From Bifidobacterium canis (GTDB taxonomy: Bacteria > Actinomycetota > Actinomycetes > Actinomycetales > Bifidobacteriaceae), in NCBI RefSeq assembly GCF_009727065.1, contig NZ_WNLP01000002.1, positions 248,001 to 312,000 on the forward strand: a DNA stretch of 64,000 bases. Reading direction: 5' to 3'. The notes under the pieces were generated by a model that was not told the origin of the DNA, did not search any database, and saw only the letters and a program-made list of their open reading frames with translations. Positions within the stretch are counted from its first letter, which is position 1. Each line of letters opens with the position of its first letter. A program made the translations under genes and the position numbers. Shown here in pieces: positions 1 through 8,869 of this stretch.

Positions 1-1779
1 CCGGGCGGCTTGGCGGTTGTGACTTCCCGCGTTGAGAATGTCAATATGGAAGACAGCGAGCCGTTGACGATCAACTGGCTCGACGCCACGATGCCGATCC
101 CTCGCCGCGCCGACCACCTGACGCAATTCACCGGCCGTTGGCCGCTCGAAAAGCAGCCGTGGACCTCCGGCTTGCCGGTTGGTTCGGTCACGCGCGATTG
201 CCGCCATGGCAAGACGAGCCACGAAAGCCCATGGCTGTTCATCGCCAGCGACGGCGAACCGAAGTTCGAAAGCGGCGAAGTGTGGGCATGCCATTTGGCG
301 TGGAGCGGCAATCAGACGTATCGCCTCGACAACCTGCCGCAACATGAGCCGTTGCTCGGCGCTGGCGAACTGCTCGGCCCCGGCGAAATTCAGCTGCTGC
401 CGGGCTCTGACTACACGACCCCGCAGGTGTGCTTCTCGTATTCCGCCAACGGTTTGGACGAGATGGCACAACGCTTCCACGTGTGGCTGCGCTCGCTGCC
501 GAACCACGTTAAAACCGACCGCCCAGTGACGCTCAACACATGGGAGGCCGTCTACTTCAACCACGACGAAGCTACGCTGATGAAGCTGGCGGATACCGCG
601 GCTTCCATTGGCGTCGAACGCTTCGTGCTCGACGACGGCTGGTTCCATCTGCGTCGTGATGACACCAAGGGCCTGGGCGACTGGATTGTGGATCCGGAAG
701 TGTGGCCGAACGGTTTGAACGCGCTGGCGGCTCATGTGCACAATCTCGGCATGCAATTCGGCCTGTGGTTCGAGCCAGAGATGATCAACCTCGATTCCAA
801 TTGCGCTCGCGAGCATCCGGATTGGATTCTCGCAGCACCGGAAGCCGTGCCATACCGCGAAGATGTGTCATACCGCACGCAGTACGTGCTCGATCTGGCG
901 AACCCCGATGCCTATGCGCATGTGCACAACCAGATGGCGGCTCTCATCGAGGAGCTTGGCATCGACTACATCAAGTGGGACCACAATCGCGACGTCACCG
1001 AGCCAGTGCACGACGGGCACTATGGCCTGCACGCACAAACCGAAGCCTGCTACCACCTGTTCGACCAGTTGAAGGCCGAATTCCCGGGCTTGGAAATCGA
1101 AAGCTGCGCCTCCGGCGGTGGTCGCACCGACGCCGGCATTCTGCAGCATGCCGACCGCATCTGGGCTTCCGACTCCAACGATCCACGCGATCGCGTCGAC
1201 ATTCAGCGTTACACCGAGTTGATCGTGCCGCCGGAAATGATCGGCGCGCACATTGGGCCAAGCCCGGCGCACTCTACATGGCGCGCCACCGATCTGAGCT
1301 ACCGCGCGGCGATGTCGCTCGAAGGCTGCTCCGGCTTCGAATGGAACATTCTCGAATGCTCGCCGGAGGAGCTTGAGCAGATCAAGCGCTTCGTCTCGCT
1401 CGTCAAGGAACTTCGTGGCATGCTGCACACTGGCAGCGTGAAGCACGCCGACTTCAAAGATCCAGCCTTGCGCGCTCGCGGCGTGGTGAACGCCGATGCG
1501 ACGCATGCCGTGTGGGTTGTGGCCACTGTCACCAACCTGCGCAATGTGCTCACCGAGCGCCTGTGCCCAGCCGGCATTGATGAGTCGAAAACCTATTCGG
1601 TGCGCCTGCGCAAGGAGATCGGTGAATCCCGCTGGGGCTGGAACACCCCTGAATGGATGGCTCCTGCCGAGACGAGCAAGGGTTTCGTAGTCTCCGGCGC
1701 TCTGCTCAAGAACGTCGGCCTGCAGATTCCACCGCTGTGGCCAATGCAGGCGATCGTGCTCGACATTCGCGCCCTCTAA
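1..1779 (+). CDS. alpha-galactosidase, GH36 family (5' partial)
   Basis: Retaining alpha-galactosidase that releases galactose from melibiose or raffinose-type oligosaccharides, probably in the cytosol. The frame is open to base 1, and about 590 residues are visible where full GH36 enzymes have about 700-740, so the N-terminal part of the beta-sandwich domain is outside the window. The catalytic TIM barrel is clear: motif DDGWF, then KWDHNRD with the expected nucleophile Asp at bases 979-981, then the ESCASGGGR loop, then SDSNDPRDR carrying the general acid/base Asp (around 1171). The C-terminal beta domain ends in PPLWPMQAIVLDIRAL. The TTG at base 10 is only the first in-frame start-like codon, not a real start. 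A downstream inverted repeat (about 1801-1829) may terminate transcription. Confidence 0.93.
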   Translation, partial: PGGLAVVTSRVENVNMEDSEPLTINWLDATMPIPRRADHLTQFTGRWPLEKQPWTSGLPVGSVTRDCRHGKTSHESPWLFIASDGEPKFESGEVWACHLAWSGNQTYRLDNLPQHEPLLGAGELLGPGEIQLLPGSDYTTPQVCFSYSANGLDEMAQRFHVWLRSLPNHVKTDRPVTLNTWEAVYFNHDEATLMKLADTAASIGVERFVLDDGWFHLRRDDTKGLGDWIVDPEVWPNGLNALAAHVHNLGMQFGLWFEPEMINLDSNCAREHPDWILAAPEAVPYREDVSYRTQYVLDLANPDAYAHVHNQMAALIEELGIDYIKWDHNRDVTEPVHDGHYGLHAQTEACYHLFDQLKAEFPGLEIESCASGGGRTDAGILQHADRIWASDSNDPRDRVDIQRYTELIVPPEMIGAHIGPSPAHSTWRATDLSYRAAMSLEGCSGFEWNILECSPEELEQIKRFVSLVKELRGMLHTGSVKHADFKDPALRARGVVNADATHAVWVVATVTNLRNVLTERLCPAGIDESKTYSVRLRKEIGESRWGWNTPEWMAPAETSKGFVVSGALLKNVGLQIPPLWPMQAIVLDIRAL

Positions 1780-1888
1780 TAAAGCCATCCGCGTCTCCAA
1801 AGGCGCTAAAGTGCTCTGTGAAAGCGCCTCGACGCTTTTGGAAGCCGCATAGCGCAGTTCGCGTAGCTCCGTTTGGGCGTCTGTGCTC

Positions 1889-2095
1889 CGAGATGCGGGT
1901 CGGTTAACGAATCTCAAAGTTAACTGACCCGCATCTTGTTGCATTTATGGGTCATTTAACCGCTCTGGAGGTTAATTCGCCCATATCCAGTCTGGTTTGT
2001 GGGTCAGTTAACCTCATCGCGGGTTAACTGACCCATTATTCGTTGAAGATGTGGGTCAGTTGCTTGCCGCCACCGTTAACTGGCTCGTATCCCAT
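1889..2095. repeat. tandem array of GGGTCAGTTAAC dyads, 52-bp period
   Basis: Four consecutive imperfect palindromes, each with a GGGTCAGTTAAC-like left arm and a GTTAACTGACCC-like right arm around a variable centre of about 10 bases. The GGGTC of the left arms begins at 1897, 1949, 2001 and 2053, an exact 52-base step. The fourth unit is degenerate on its right arm. The array runs directly into the 51-bp array that follows. No gene is visible here. Function unknown: a multi-site protein-binding array or a run of RNA hairpins are both possible. Confidence 0.85.
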
Positions 2096-2101
2096 CCCAT
2101 G

Positions 2102-2905
2102 TGCCGAGTCGCTGGCGTGCTTCCAGCAGGAGGATGCTGTTGGGTGTGCGCAAGGGGGCTTTGCTTGCGTGCAGCGGGCAGATGCATCCTGCTGGGTGTG
2201 CGCGAAGAGGCTCGGTAACGTGCTTCCAACAGGAGAATGCTGTTGCGGGTGCATGGAGGAGGGCGCTCGCGCGTAAGTAGCAGGTTGAGTCTGTTGGGTG
2301 TGCGTGGAAGGGCTTGCTCGCGTGCAGGTAGCAGATGGATCCTATTGAAAATGCGTGAGGAGGTGCGTTGGAGTGCAGTGAGCAGAACCAATCTGTTGGG
2401 AGTGCATGGAGAGGTTTGTTGGCGTGCTTCCAACAGGAGAGTGCTGTTGTATGTGCACGGAAAGAGATGTTCACACACAGGTAACAGGTTGAATCTGTTG
2501 GGTGTGCGCAGAGGGCGTTGCTGGCGTGCAGTGGGCAGGTACATCCTGCTGGGTGTGCGTGAAGAGCATGGTTGGCGTGCTCCTTACAGAAGGATGCTGT
2601 TAGGAGTGCGTGGAGGGGCTTGCTAGCGTGCAGGTAGTAGGTTAGTTCTGCTAAGTGTGCGTGAAAGGCATTGTTAACGTGCTTCCAGCAGGAGGATGCT
2701 GTTGCAGGTGCATGGAGAAAGTTATTCGCGTGCAGGTAGCAGATTGGTTCTGTTGGGAGTGCGCGTAGGGCCTTGTTAGTCTGCAGCGAGCAGCTTTAAG
2801 CTGTTGGGCGTGCGTGAGGAATGCCGTTGGCGCATTTTCAGCAGAATGGTTCTGTTGGGAGTGCACGGAGGGGACTACTCGCGCACGCACGGCAGATGGA
2901 ATCTG
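2102..2905. repeat. 51-bp tandem repeat array A
   Basis: About 15 diverged units with an exact 51-base step: the conserved TGGGTGTGCG-like box begins at 2141, then every 51 or 52 bases through 2856. Each unit has two dyads: a TGCGYG...CGCGTGCA stem with a variable centre, and a CAGCAG...CTGTTG stem with a short loop. Units come in two alternating flavours (GCGTGCAGGTAGCAG and GCGTGCTTCCAACAG). Because 51 is a multiple of 3, several frames stay open as 17-residue repeats on both strands, but none has a ribosome site or protein-like composition. A related array lies at 19925-20580. Confidence 0.9.
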
Positions 2906-3060
2906 CAGACGCGACACCCAGTTGCGACTTAAGCGCTTCAGTGATACTCTTCAAGTACACGTTTTCGTCAACGACGATGCGAGCGGTTTGCGCGCGAATA
3001 TAACGAATATACGAAAAGCAACATAAGCCGGTTATCGGCTTTGATTGGAAGGCAAGGGCT

Positions 3061-4323
3061 ATGGCCACAACGAATCCGAAATACCAAATCGGAACTCCGG
3101 AGAACAAGAAGTTCCTGGATCTTTCCCGTGACAATCTCATTGCATTCGGCCGCCACTTCCCGGCGGTTGACGGCAGCTCCTACTGGCTGGGCGACGATGG
3201 CACTCCGTGGAAGGACCGCAACCGCGCCACTTGGATCACCTGCCGCATGACGCACGTCTACTCGCTGGCCACGCTGCTCGGCGTTGATGGCGCTGCGGAA
3301 CTCGTTGATGACGGCATCCGCGGTCTGCGCGGCGTGCTGCACGACGATGAGAACGATGGCTGGTATGCCGAGATCACGCCGGATCAGTACCACATGCCCG
3401 ACAAGCAGGCCTATGCTCACGCATTCGTGCTGCTTGCAGCATCCTCCGCATTGCTGGCCGGACGCCCGGGTGCCAAGGAACTGCTTGAGCAGGCCGAGCA
3501 CGTGTATCTGACTCGCTTCTGGGACGATGAGATCGGCCTGAGCGTCGACACTTGGAACACCGAGTTCACCGAGCTCGATACCTACCGTGGCCTCAATGCC
3601 AACATGCATTCCGTTGAAGCCTGCCTCGCCGTTGCTGACGTGACCGGCGACGAAAGCTGGCGCAAGCGCGCAGGCCGCATCATCGAGCATGTGCTCACGT
3701 GGGCCTCCGAGAACGAGTGGCGCATTCCGGAGCACTTCAACTCCAATTGGGAGCCGGAACTCGAATTCAACGCCGACAAGCCAGACGACCAGTTCAAGCC
3801 ATACGGCGCAACCCCAGGCCACGGCATCGAATGGTCGCGCCTGATCACGCAGTATGCCCTGAGCGTCTACGGCAAGGACGGTGTGCTGAACGGCGATGGC
3901 AAGAAGTACCTCGATGCCGCCGAGCATCTGTTCAATCGTGCTGTCGCCGATGCGTGGGATGCCGATGGTGCTCCTGGCATCGTCTATACAACCGATTGGC
4001 AGGGCAAGCCAGTTGTGCACGACCGTATGCACTGGACCCTCGCCGAAGCCATCAACACCTCCGCCACGCTGTTCCACGTGACCGGCAAGCAGGAATACGC
4101 CGATTGGTATGCGACCTTCCTCGAGTACGTCGACACCTACCTGATGGATCACAAGCTCGGCTCGTGGTTCCACCAGCTCGATCGCCACAATCACGTGATG
4201 GATACCGTGTGGCCAGGCAAGTCCGATCTGTACCATGCCACGCAGTCGATGATGATTCCGCTGCGTGACCCCAGCCTCTCCATTGCTCCAGCCACTAAGA
4301 AGGGCGTGGAAGAAGGTCTGTAA
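3061..4323 (+). CDS. AGE-family sugar epimerase/isomerase (mannose or sulfoquinovose isomerase type)
   Basis: Cytosolic (alpha/alpha)6-barrel enzyme of the N-acylglucosamine 2-epimerase superfamily, 420 residues, the usual length. It resembles the YihS/mannose isomerase branch, which interconverts aldose and ketose forms of free hexoses. Visible hallmarks are RMTHVYSLA near residue 62, NANMHSVEA with His183, TPGHGIEWSRL with His254, HWTLAEAI, and GKSDLYHATQ with His392; these histidines match the catalytic and ring-opening positions of that branch. The gene starts at ATG 3061 in a poor ribosome-site context (ggcaagggct). It stands alone, with a strong terminator at 4400. The exact sugar substrate cannot be read from sequence. 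Confidence 0.88.
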   Translation: MATTNPKYQIGTPENKKFLDLSRDNLIAFGRHFPAVDGSSYWLGDDGTPWKDRNRATWITCRMTHVYSLATLLGVDGAAELVDDGIRGLRGVLHDDENDGWYAEITPDQYHMPDKQAYAHAFVLLAASSALLAGRPGAKELLEQAEHVYLTRFWDDEIGLSVDTWNTEFTELDTYRGLNANMHSVEACLAVADVTGDESWRKRAGRIIEHVLTWASENEWRIPEHFNSNWEPELEFNADKPDDQFKPYGATPGHGIEWSRLITQYALSVYGKDGVLNGDGKKYLDAAEHLFNRAVADAWDADGAPGIVYTTDWQGKPVVHDRMHWTLAEAINTSATLFHVTGKQEYADWYATFLEYVDTYLMDHKLGSWFHQLDRHNHVMDTVWPGKSDLYHATQSMMIPLRDPSLSIAPATKKGVEEGL

Positions 4324-4399
4324 AGACTTCAGATAGGCGAACCGTCGGCTTGTGTTTCCCCTTGCCTGGTAGGTCGGCGTTCGCCGTATCTGAACACTG

Positions 4400-4435
4400 A
4401 AAGGCGTCGTTGCTCAAAACGACGCCTTTCATATT
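4400..4435 (+). terminator. intrinsic terminator after the AGE isomerase
   Basis: Perfect 12-bp stem AAAGGCGTCGTT (4400-4411) with AACGACGCCTTT (4418-4429), six-base loop, followed by a modest T-containing stretch (TTTCATATT). It ends the isomerase transcript. Confidence 0.8.
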
Positions 4436-4589
4436 ATGCGCGATTTTGCATGGTTGGCATGCAGAATGCAGGCGTGCGCGCTAAGTTGGAACAAAAAAAG
4501 TGTGTTTGTAGGTTGAACGCTTATGCTAACAGCGCGAGCATGCCCGATAATGGGAGCATGAGTTCGCAGCATATTTTCAAGCGTCGAAC

Positions 4590-5291
4590 GTGACGGCAGT
4601 CGCGCACGGTGACGCCGGCGACAAAGTAATCTTCAATAATCTTCATTTCGAAATTCGCGGCGGCGAAATCGTAGACATCACCGGCCCCTCCGGTTCCGGA
4701 AAAAGCACGTTGCTGACCGCGTTCGCGCGCCTCAACGTGAACACCGCGGGCACGTTCACGCTCGACGGCGTGGACTCGGACTCGCTGACTCCGCAGCAGT
4801 GGCGCGAGAGAGTCGCATATCTGCCGCAAACCTCTGTGCTTATTGGCGAAACTGTGATCGACGCAATTCGCCTGCCATTCACTCTGCGCGTGCGCACGTC
4901 GGCAGATCACGAGTCCGCGGAGCGCAGATTGCCAGACGCGCTCGTTCGCGAAACACTTGACTCAATGGGCTGCGAAGACATCGATCTGACGCGACCTGTG
5001 CACGAACTCTCCGGCGGGCAGGCGGCGCGCGTGTCGCTCGCGCGCACGCTGCTCACGCACCCTGCCGTGCTGCTCGCCGACGAAGTGGACGCCGGACTCG
5101 ACGATGAGAACGCCAACAAAGTGGCGGATATTCTGCGCGCCGCCGCCGACGCGGGCACTGCAGTCGTGCGCATACGTCACCGGCAGGCAGATGGTCGCGC
5201 CAACAAAATTATTGTGCTCGCAAACGGCACGCTCAGTGACGCGCCCGCGCAACAGCCTCAAGACAAAGCGCAGGAAGGGCAGGCTCGCTGA
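4590..5291 (+). CDS. ABC transporter ATP-binding protein, FetA/YbbL-like
   Basis: ATPase of a two-gene exporter (FetAB type, linked in E. coli to iron export and peroxide tolerance). About 233 residues with Walker A GPSGSGKST, Q-loop YLPQTS, signature LSGGQAARVSLARTL and Walker B VLLADEVDAGLD. It overlaps the permease gene by one base (TGATG at 5289-5293), so the two are translationally coupled. The only in-frame start is GTG 4590, which lacks a good ribosome site; an in-frame stop sits at 4548. An ATG at 4558 in another frame encodes MSSQHIF, and one extra base near 4578 would fuse it into a typical ATPase N-terminus. A 1-base deletion at the start is therefore possible. Confidence 0.87.
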   Translation: MTAVAHGDAGDKVIFNNLHFEIRGGEIVDITGPSGSGKSTLLTAFARLNVNTAGTFTLDGVDSDSLTPQQWRERVAYLPQTSVLIGETVIDAIRLPFTLRVRTSADHESAERRLPDALVRETLDSMGCEDIDLTRPVHELSGGQAARVSLARTLLTHPAVLLADEVDAGLDDENANKVADILRAAADAGTAVVRIRHRQADGRANKIIVLANGTLSDAPAQQPQDKAQEGQAR

Positions 5292-6097
5292 TGTATTTCG
5301 CAATTGACAACTGGGGACTGCTGATCGCCGTCGTGATGGTGCTCATCGCGGCCGGAGTGTCCGTGCTGATGAAGCTTGACATTGCGAAATCGCTTATCTG
5401 GGCGACGATTCGCTCGCTTGTGCAGCTGCTCGCGATGGGATTCATTCTCGCGTATGTGATCAAACAGAACAACGTGTGGCTGGTGTTCGGACTGATTGTG
5501 CTGATGCTCGTCGCCGCCACGCAGATCACACTCGACCGCGCGAAAGGGATTCCGAAAGGCTTGGTCCCGTTGATTCTGTTGAGCCTGACGGTGACGATGC
5601 TGCTGATGGTGTCGATTGTGGGCGAACTCGTTGTACGCCCCACGCCGTGGTACGCGCCACAATTCATCGTGCCGCTGAGCGGCATGCTGCTCGGCAACAC
5701 TGTTTCCGCACTGGCGCTTGGTTTGAGCCGATTCTTCAACTCGATGCGCGAACGCTACGACGAGGTCAACACGCTGCTCGCGCTGGGTGCTACGAAGTGG
5801 GAGGCTGCGAAACCATCGATCATCTCGTCGATCACGCTCGGTTTGCTGCCGACGATCGCGACGCTGGCTTCGAGCGGCATCGTGACGATTCCAGGCATGA
5901 TGGCAGGCCAGATCATCGCCGGCCAGAGCCCGGTGAACGCGGCGAAATACCAGTTCGTGGTGCTCGCCGCCATCAGTGCGCTGACGCTGCTGGCCGATTC
6001 GACGATCCTCGCGCTCGTCTACAAGCGCTGCTTCATCTCCTACGACCGCTACTTCATGCCTCCTGCACGCACAGCCGGTAAGAAAGCCGGCAAATAG
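5291..6097 (+). CDS. ABC transporter permease, FetB/YbbM-like (UPF0014)
   Basis: Integral membrane partner of the preceding ATPase, 268 residues, standard length for UPF0014. About seven hydrophobic segments are visible. The family-typical cytosolic stretch after TM3, LDRAKGIPKGLVP, and the conserved SGMLLGNTVSALALGLSRF and ALGATKWEA segments are present; the last is the coupling-helix region that docks on the ATPase. Start ATG 5291 overlaps the ATPase stop. The cluster may export metal ions as FetAB does, but the substrate is inferred from the family only. Confidence 0.88.
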   Translation: MYFAIDNWGLLIAVVMVLIAAGVSVLMKLDIAKSLIWATIRSLVQLLAMGFILAYVIKQNNVWLVFGLIVLMLVAATQITLDRAKGIPKGLVPLILLSLTVTMLLMVSIVGELVVRPTPWYAPQFIVPLSGMLLGNTVSALALGLSRFFNSMRERYDEVNTLLALGATKWEAAKPSIISSITLGLLPTIATLASSGIVTIPGMMAGQIIAGQSPVNAAKYQFVVLAAISALTLLADSTILALVYKRCFISYDRYFMPPARTAGKKAGK

Positions 6098-6205
6098 AAG
6101 TTTGTTTCGGGGGCGTATCGGGATGCGGGAGGGCGCATCTTACAATAGGAACGTTCTGTCAAACGCCAGAATACATCGCTACGATGCGCGAGCACGGAAG
6201 AGAAC

Positions 6206-7719
6206 ATGAGCAGAGAGAATAACGCAGACGTGCAGTCTGGCAAGGAAGCCGCGAACACAGCAGTCAACGGCAGCGGGGAACCTGAACTCAAGAAATCGTT
6301 GAAAATCGCCATATTCAGCTGATTGCTCTGGGCGGAGCGATCGGCACCGGCCTGTTCTACGGATCGAGCGAATCGATTTCGCTGGCCGGACCGTCTATTT
6401 TGCTGGCATATATTATCGGCGGCGCGGCAATCTTCATGATTGTGCGCGCAATGAGCGAAATGTCGGTGGAAGATCCGCGCGCGGGCGCGTTCAGCTATTA
6501 CGCGTCGCGTTACTGGTCGAAGCGCGCGGGATTCATCTCCGGTTGGAACTACTGGTTCAACTATGTGCTGGTGTCGATGGTCGAGCTGGCGGTGGTCGGC
6601 TCGTTCGTCAACTACTGGTTCCCGAACATTCCGCAGTGGGCGTCTGCGGCGTTCTTCCTGGTGCTCATCACCGCGTTCAATTTGTGCGGGGTGAGCGAGT
6701 TCGGTGAATTTGAGTTCTGGTTTGCGCTGATCAAAATAATCGCAGTGATTGCAATGATCATCGGCGGACTCGCCATCATCATCTTCAATCTGCCGACTGA
6801 CTCGGGCATACGCGCGTCGTTCGCGAACTGGTTCACGATCGACGGCGGATTCTTCCCGCACGGACTCATGCAGCACGGCGCAGACGGCAAGTGGAGCGGT
6901 CTGCTGATGGCACTCGTTGTGGTGATGTTCAGCTTCGGCGGCACCGAGCTCATTGGCATCACCGCGGGCGAGGTGGAGCATCCGCGCACGACGATTCCGA
7001 AGGCTACGAATGGCATCATCTGGCGCATTCTCGTGTTCTACGTCGCCGCGCTCGGCATCATCATGGCTGTGGTTCCGTGGGATCGCATTGACGGCAAGAT
7101 GAGCCCGTTCGTGCAGATCTTCGAATCGACCGGCGTGCCGATTGCCGCCGGAATCCTCAACTTCGTGTGCCTGACCGCAGTGATGAGCGTCTACAATTCC
7201 GCGCTTTACTCGAACTCGCGCATGCTGTATTCGCTCGCCAAGCAAGGCAACGCGCCCGCGTACCTGGGCCGCGTGAACAAGCGCGGCGTGCCGGTGGCCG
7301 GCGTGCTCACGAGCGCCGCCGTGACGATCGTCGCCGTCGTCGTGGTGTTCCTGTGGCCGGAGTTTGCGTTCAATTATTTGATGTCGATCGCCACGATCGC
7401 CGCTATTATCAACTGGACGATGATCATGATCACCGAGATGCTGTTCCGCCGCAAAGTGGCTGCTGGCGAAGGCCCCGGCGAATTGCACGGATTGACCGGC
7501 AAAGCTGCGTTGAACAAGATTCAGTTCAAACTGCCCGGCTGGAACTGGACGCCGTACGTGATCATCGCGTTCCTGCTGATGGTGGCGGTGCTCATGTGCT
7601 TCTCCGCGAGCTACCGCATCGCGTTGATCGCCGGCGTGATCTGGCTCGCCGTGCTGTTCAACGCGTATGCACTGCGCGAGCGCGTGCACACGCGGCTCGA
7701 ATCGGCTGAAGCGAAATAG
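6206..7719 (+). pseudogene. amino acid permease (APC superfamily), split by a 1-base frameshift
   Basis: Amino acid/proton symporter of the AAT type. Translation from ATG 6206 gives MSRENNADVQSGKEAANTAV and stops at a TGA near 6321. The next frame then carries HIQLIALGGAIGTGLFYGSS and continues as a complete 12-segment permease to 7719. Adding one A to the A-run at 6302-6305 restores KNRHIQLIALGG, exactly the expected family start, so a single base is missing. With the correction the protein is about 505 residues and resembles the intact permease at 11900. This is either a recent pseudogene or a homopolymer sequencing error. A long inverted repeat follows at 7736. Confidence 0.85.
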
Positions 7720-7735
7720 AAATACAGATTAGATT

Positions 7736-7804
7736 TCTGCTGAATATGAATATGGGTGAGGCTCGGAAACTGCGCGTTCCCGAGCCTCACCCATATTCAG
7801 CAGA
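7736..7804 (+). terminator. long inverted repeat after the permease
   Basis: A 19-bp perfect stem (GAATATGGGTGAGGCTCGG with its complement, right arm beginning at 7780) is extended outward by TCTGCTGAATAT/ATATTCAGCAGA across a 6-base bulge. The loop is 13 bases. There is no T-run, so it is a strong hairpin that may stop or stabilise transcripts. Confidence 0.6.
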
Positions 7805-7841
7805 TACGTTCTATAGATAGTGCGTTGTGCTGGCGGACGCA

Positions 7842-7973
7842 TCAGCTGTGCTGCGTACCGAGAATGATCAGGCAGACGATATCGATACCGGCAATCAGGA
7901 AGAGCGCAACGATCGGTTTGATGAATGCGGCGACCAGTGCGGAGTAGCGAAGTATTCGTGTGATGTTGCTCAT
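7842..7973 (-). CDS. possible small membrane protein (43 aa)
   Basis: Short frame on the minus strand encoding MSNITRILRYSALVAAF and a hydrophobic tail IVALFLIAGIDIVCLIILG, enough for one or two membrane spans. No clear ribosome-binding site precedes ATG 7973. It lies alone in the 400-base gap between the permease and the next ABC system. I do not recognise a family; it could be a fragment of a larger membrane protein or a chance frame. Confidence 0.3.
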   Translation of the reverse strand: MSNITRILRYSALVAAFIKPIVALFLIAGIDIVCLIILGTQHS

Positions 7974-8131
7974 TGTGCGCAGAAGATGCGACGCGTTGAA
8001 CACCGTTAGGCAAAAGAGACGCACATGTTGAAACGATGAAATTTGAAGGATGCTGAGATGTTCGCGAGATGTGGTGTGGCGACGCGCTTAAGTGGACTCT
8101 TGAAGTGCCAAAATTAAGCGCATAGAATGAA

Positions 8132-8836
8132 ATGATGGCATACATAGAGTTTGACAACGTAGTCAAGGAGTACCCGGCGGGGTCGTCGACCATCCGCGCG
8201 CTCGACGATGCCTCGTTCACCGCCGATCAAGGCAAACTGACTGTTATTTTGGGGCAATCCGGTGCTGGCAAGACGACTGCGCTGAACATTTTGGGAGGCA
8301 TGGATACCGCGACGAGTGGCACGGTGATCGTCGGTGGAAACAACATCACGAATCTCAACCATCACGATCTGGTGACGTACCGGCGCAACGACATCGGCTT
8401 TGTGTTCCAGTTCTACAACCTGATTCCCAATTTGACGGCGTTGGAGAACGTTGAGCTCGCTTCGCAGATCTGCCCCGACCATTTCGACCCGGCTGACGTG
8501 CTCAAGCGCGTGGGATTAGGCGATCGCTTGGGCAATTTCCCCGCCCAGCTTTCCGGTGGCGAGCAACAGCGCGTGTCGATTGCGCGTGCGATCGCGAAGA
8601 AACCGAAACTGCTGCTGTGCGACGAGCCGACCGGTGCTCTCGACTATGAGACGGGCAAAGAGGTACTGGAATTGCTGCAGCAGATCTGCGAGGAAGAGAA
8701 CATGACGGTGCTGATCATCACGCACAATTCGGCTCTCGCGCCGATGGCGCATAAGATCATTCGCTTCAGGTCGGGAACGGTGACGGCTCAGGAGGAGAAC
8801 GCGAATCCGACGCCGATCGCAAATATCGAATGGTAA
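8132..8836 (+). CDS. ABC transporter ATP-binding protein, MacB/LolD type
   Basis: ATPase of 234 residues that powers an FtsX-fold permease. Walker [10 protein letters not shown] near residue 42, Q-loop FQFYNLIPN, signature [15 protein letters not shown], Walker [13 protein letters not shown], and H-loop IITHNSA are all intact. The gene can start at ATG 8132 or 8135. The permease begins 33 bases after its stop. Members of this family do not move a solute across the membrane in a channel; they transmit force to extracytoplasmic domains, for example in peptide or antibiotic resistance and lipoprotein handling. The substrate is not evident here. Confidence 0.93.
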   Translation: MMAYIEFDNVVKEYPAGSSTIRALDDASFTADQGKLTVILGQSGAGKTTALNILGGMDTATSGTVIVGGNNITNLNHHDLVTYRRNDIGFVFQFYNLIPNLTALENVELASQICPDHFDPADVLKRVGLGDRLGNFPAQLSGGEQQRVSIARAIAKKPKLLLCDEPTGALDYETGKEVLELLQQICEEENMTVLIITHNSALAPMAHKIIRFRSGTVTAQEENANPTPIANIEW

Positions 8837-8869
8837 TGGGTGAATTTGGCAAGCTAGTGGAGGTGTGAC

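Noticed and set aside
2056-2626. Open frames of 17-residue repeats on both strands of array A (and 19942-20512 in array B)
   Set aside because: A period divisible by 3 keeps several frames open automatically. They lack ribosome sites, and the Arg/Cys- or His/Thr/Pro-rich composition differs with each frame.
2102-2905. CRISPR array in the 51-bp repeats
   Set aside because: Repeat and spacer parts are not separable: the whole unit drifts, no part is identical between units, and no cas genes are near. The same applies to 19925-20580 and 53882-54375.
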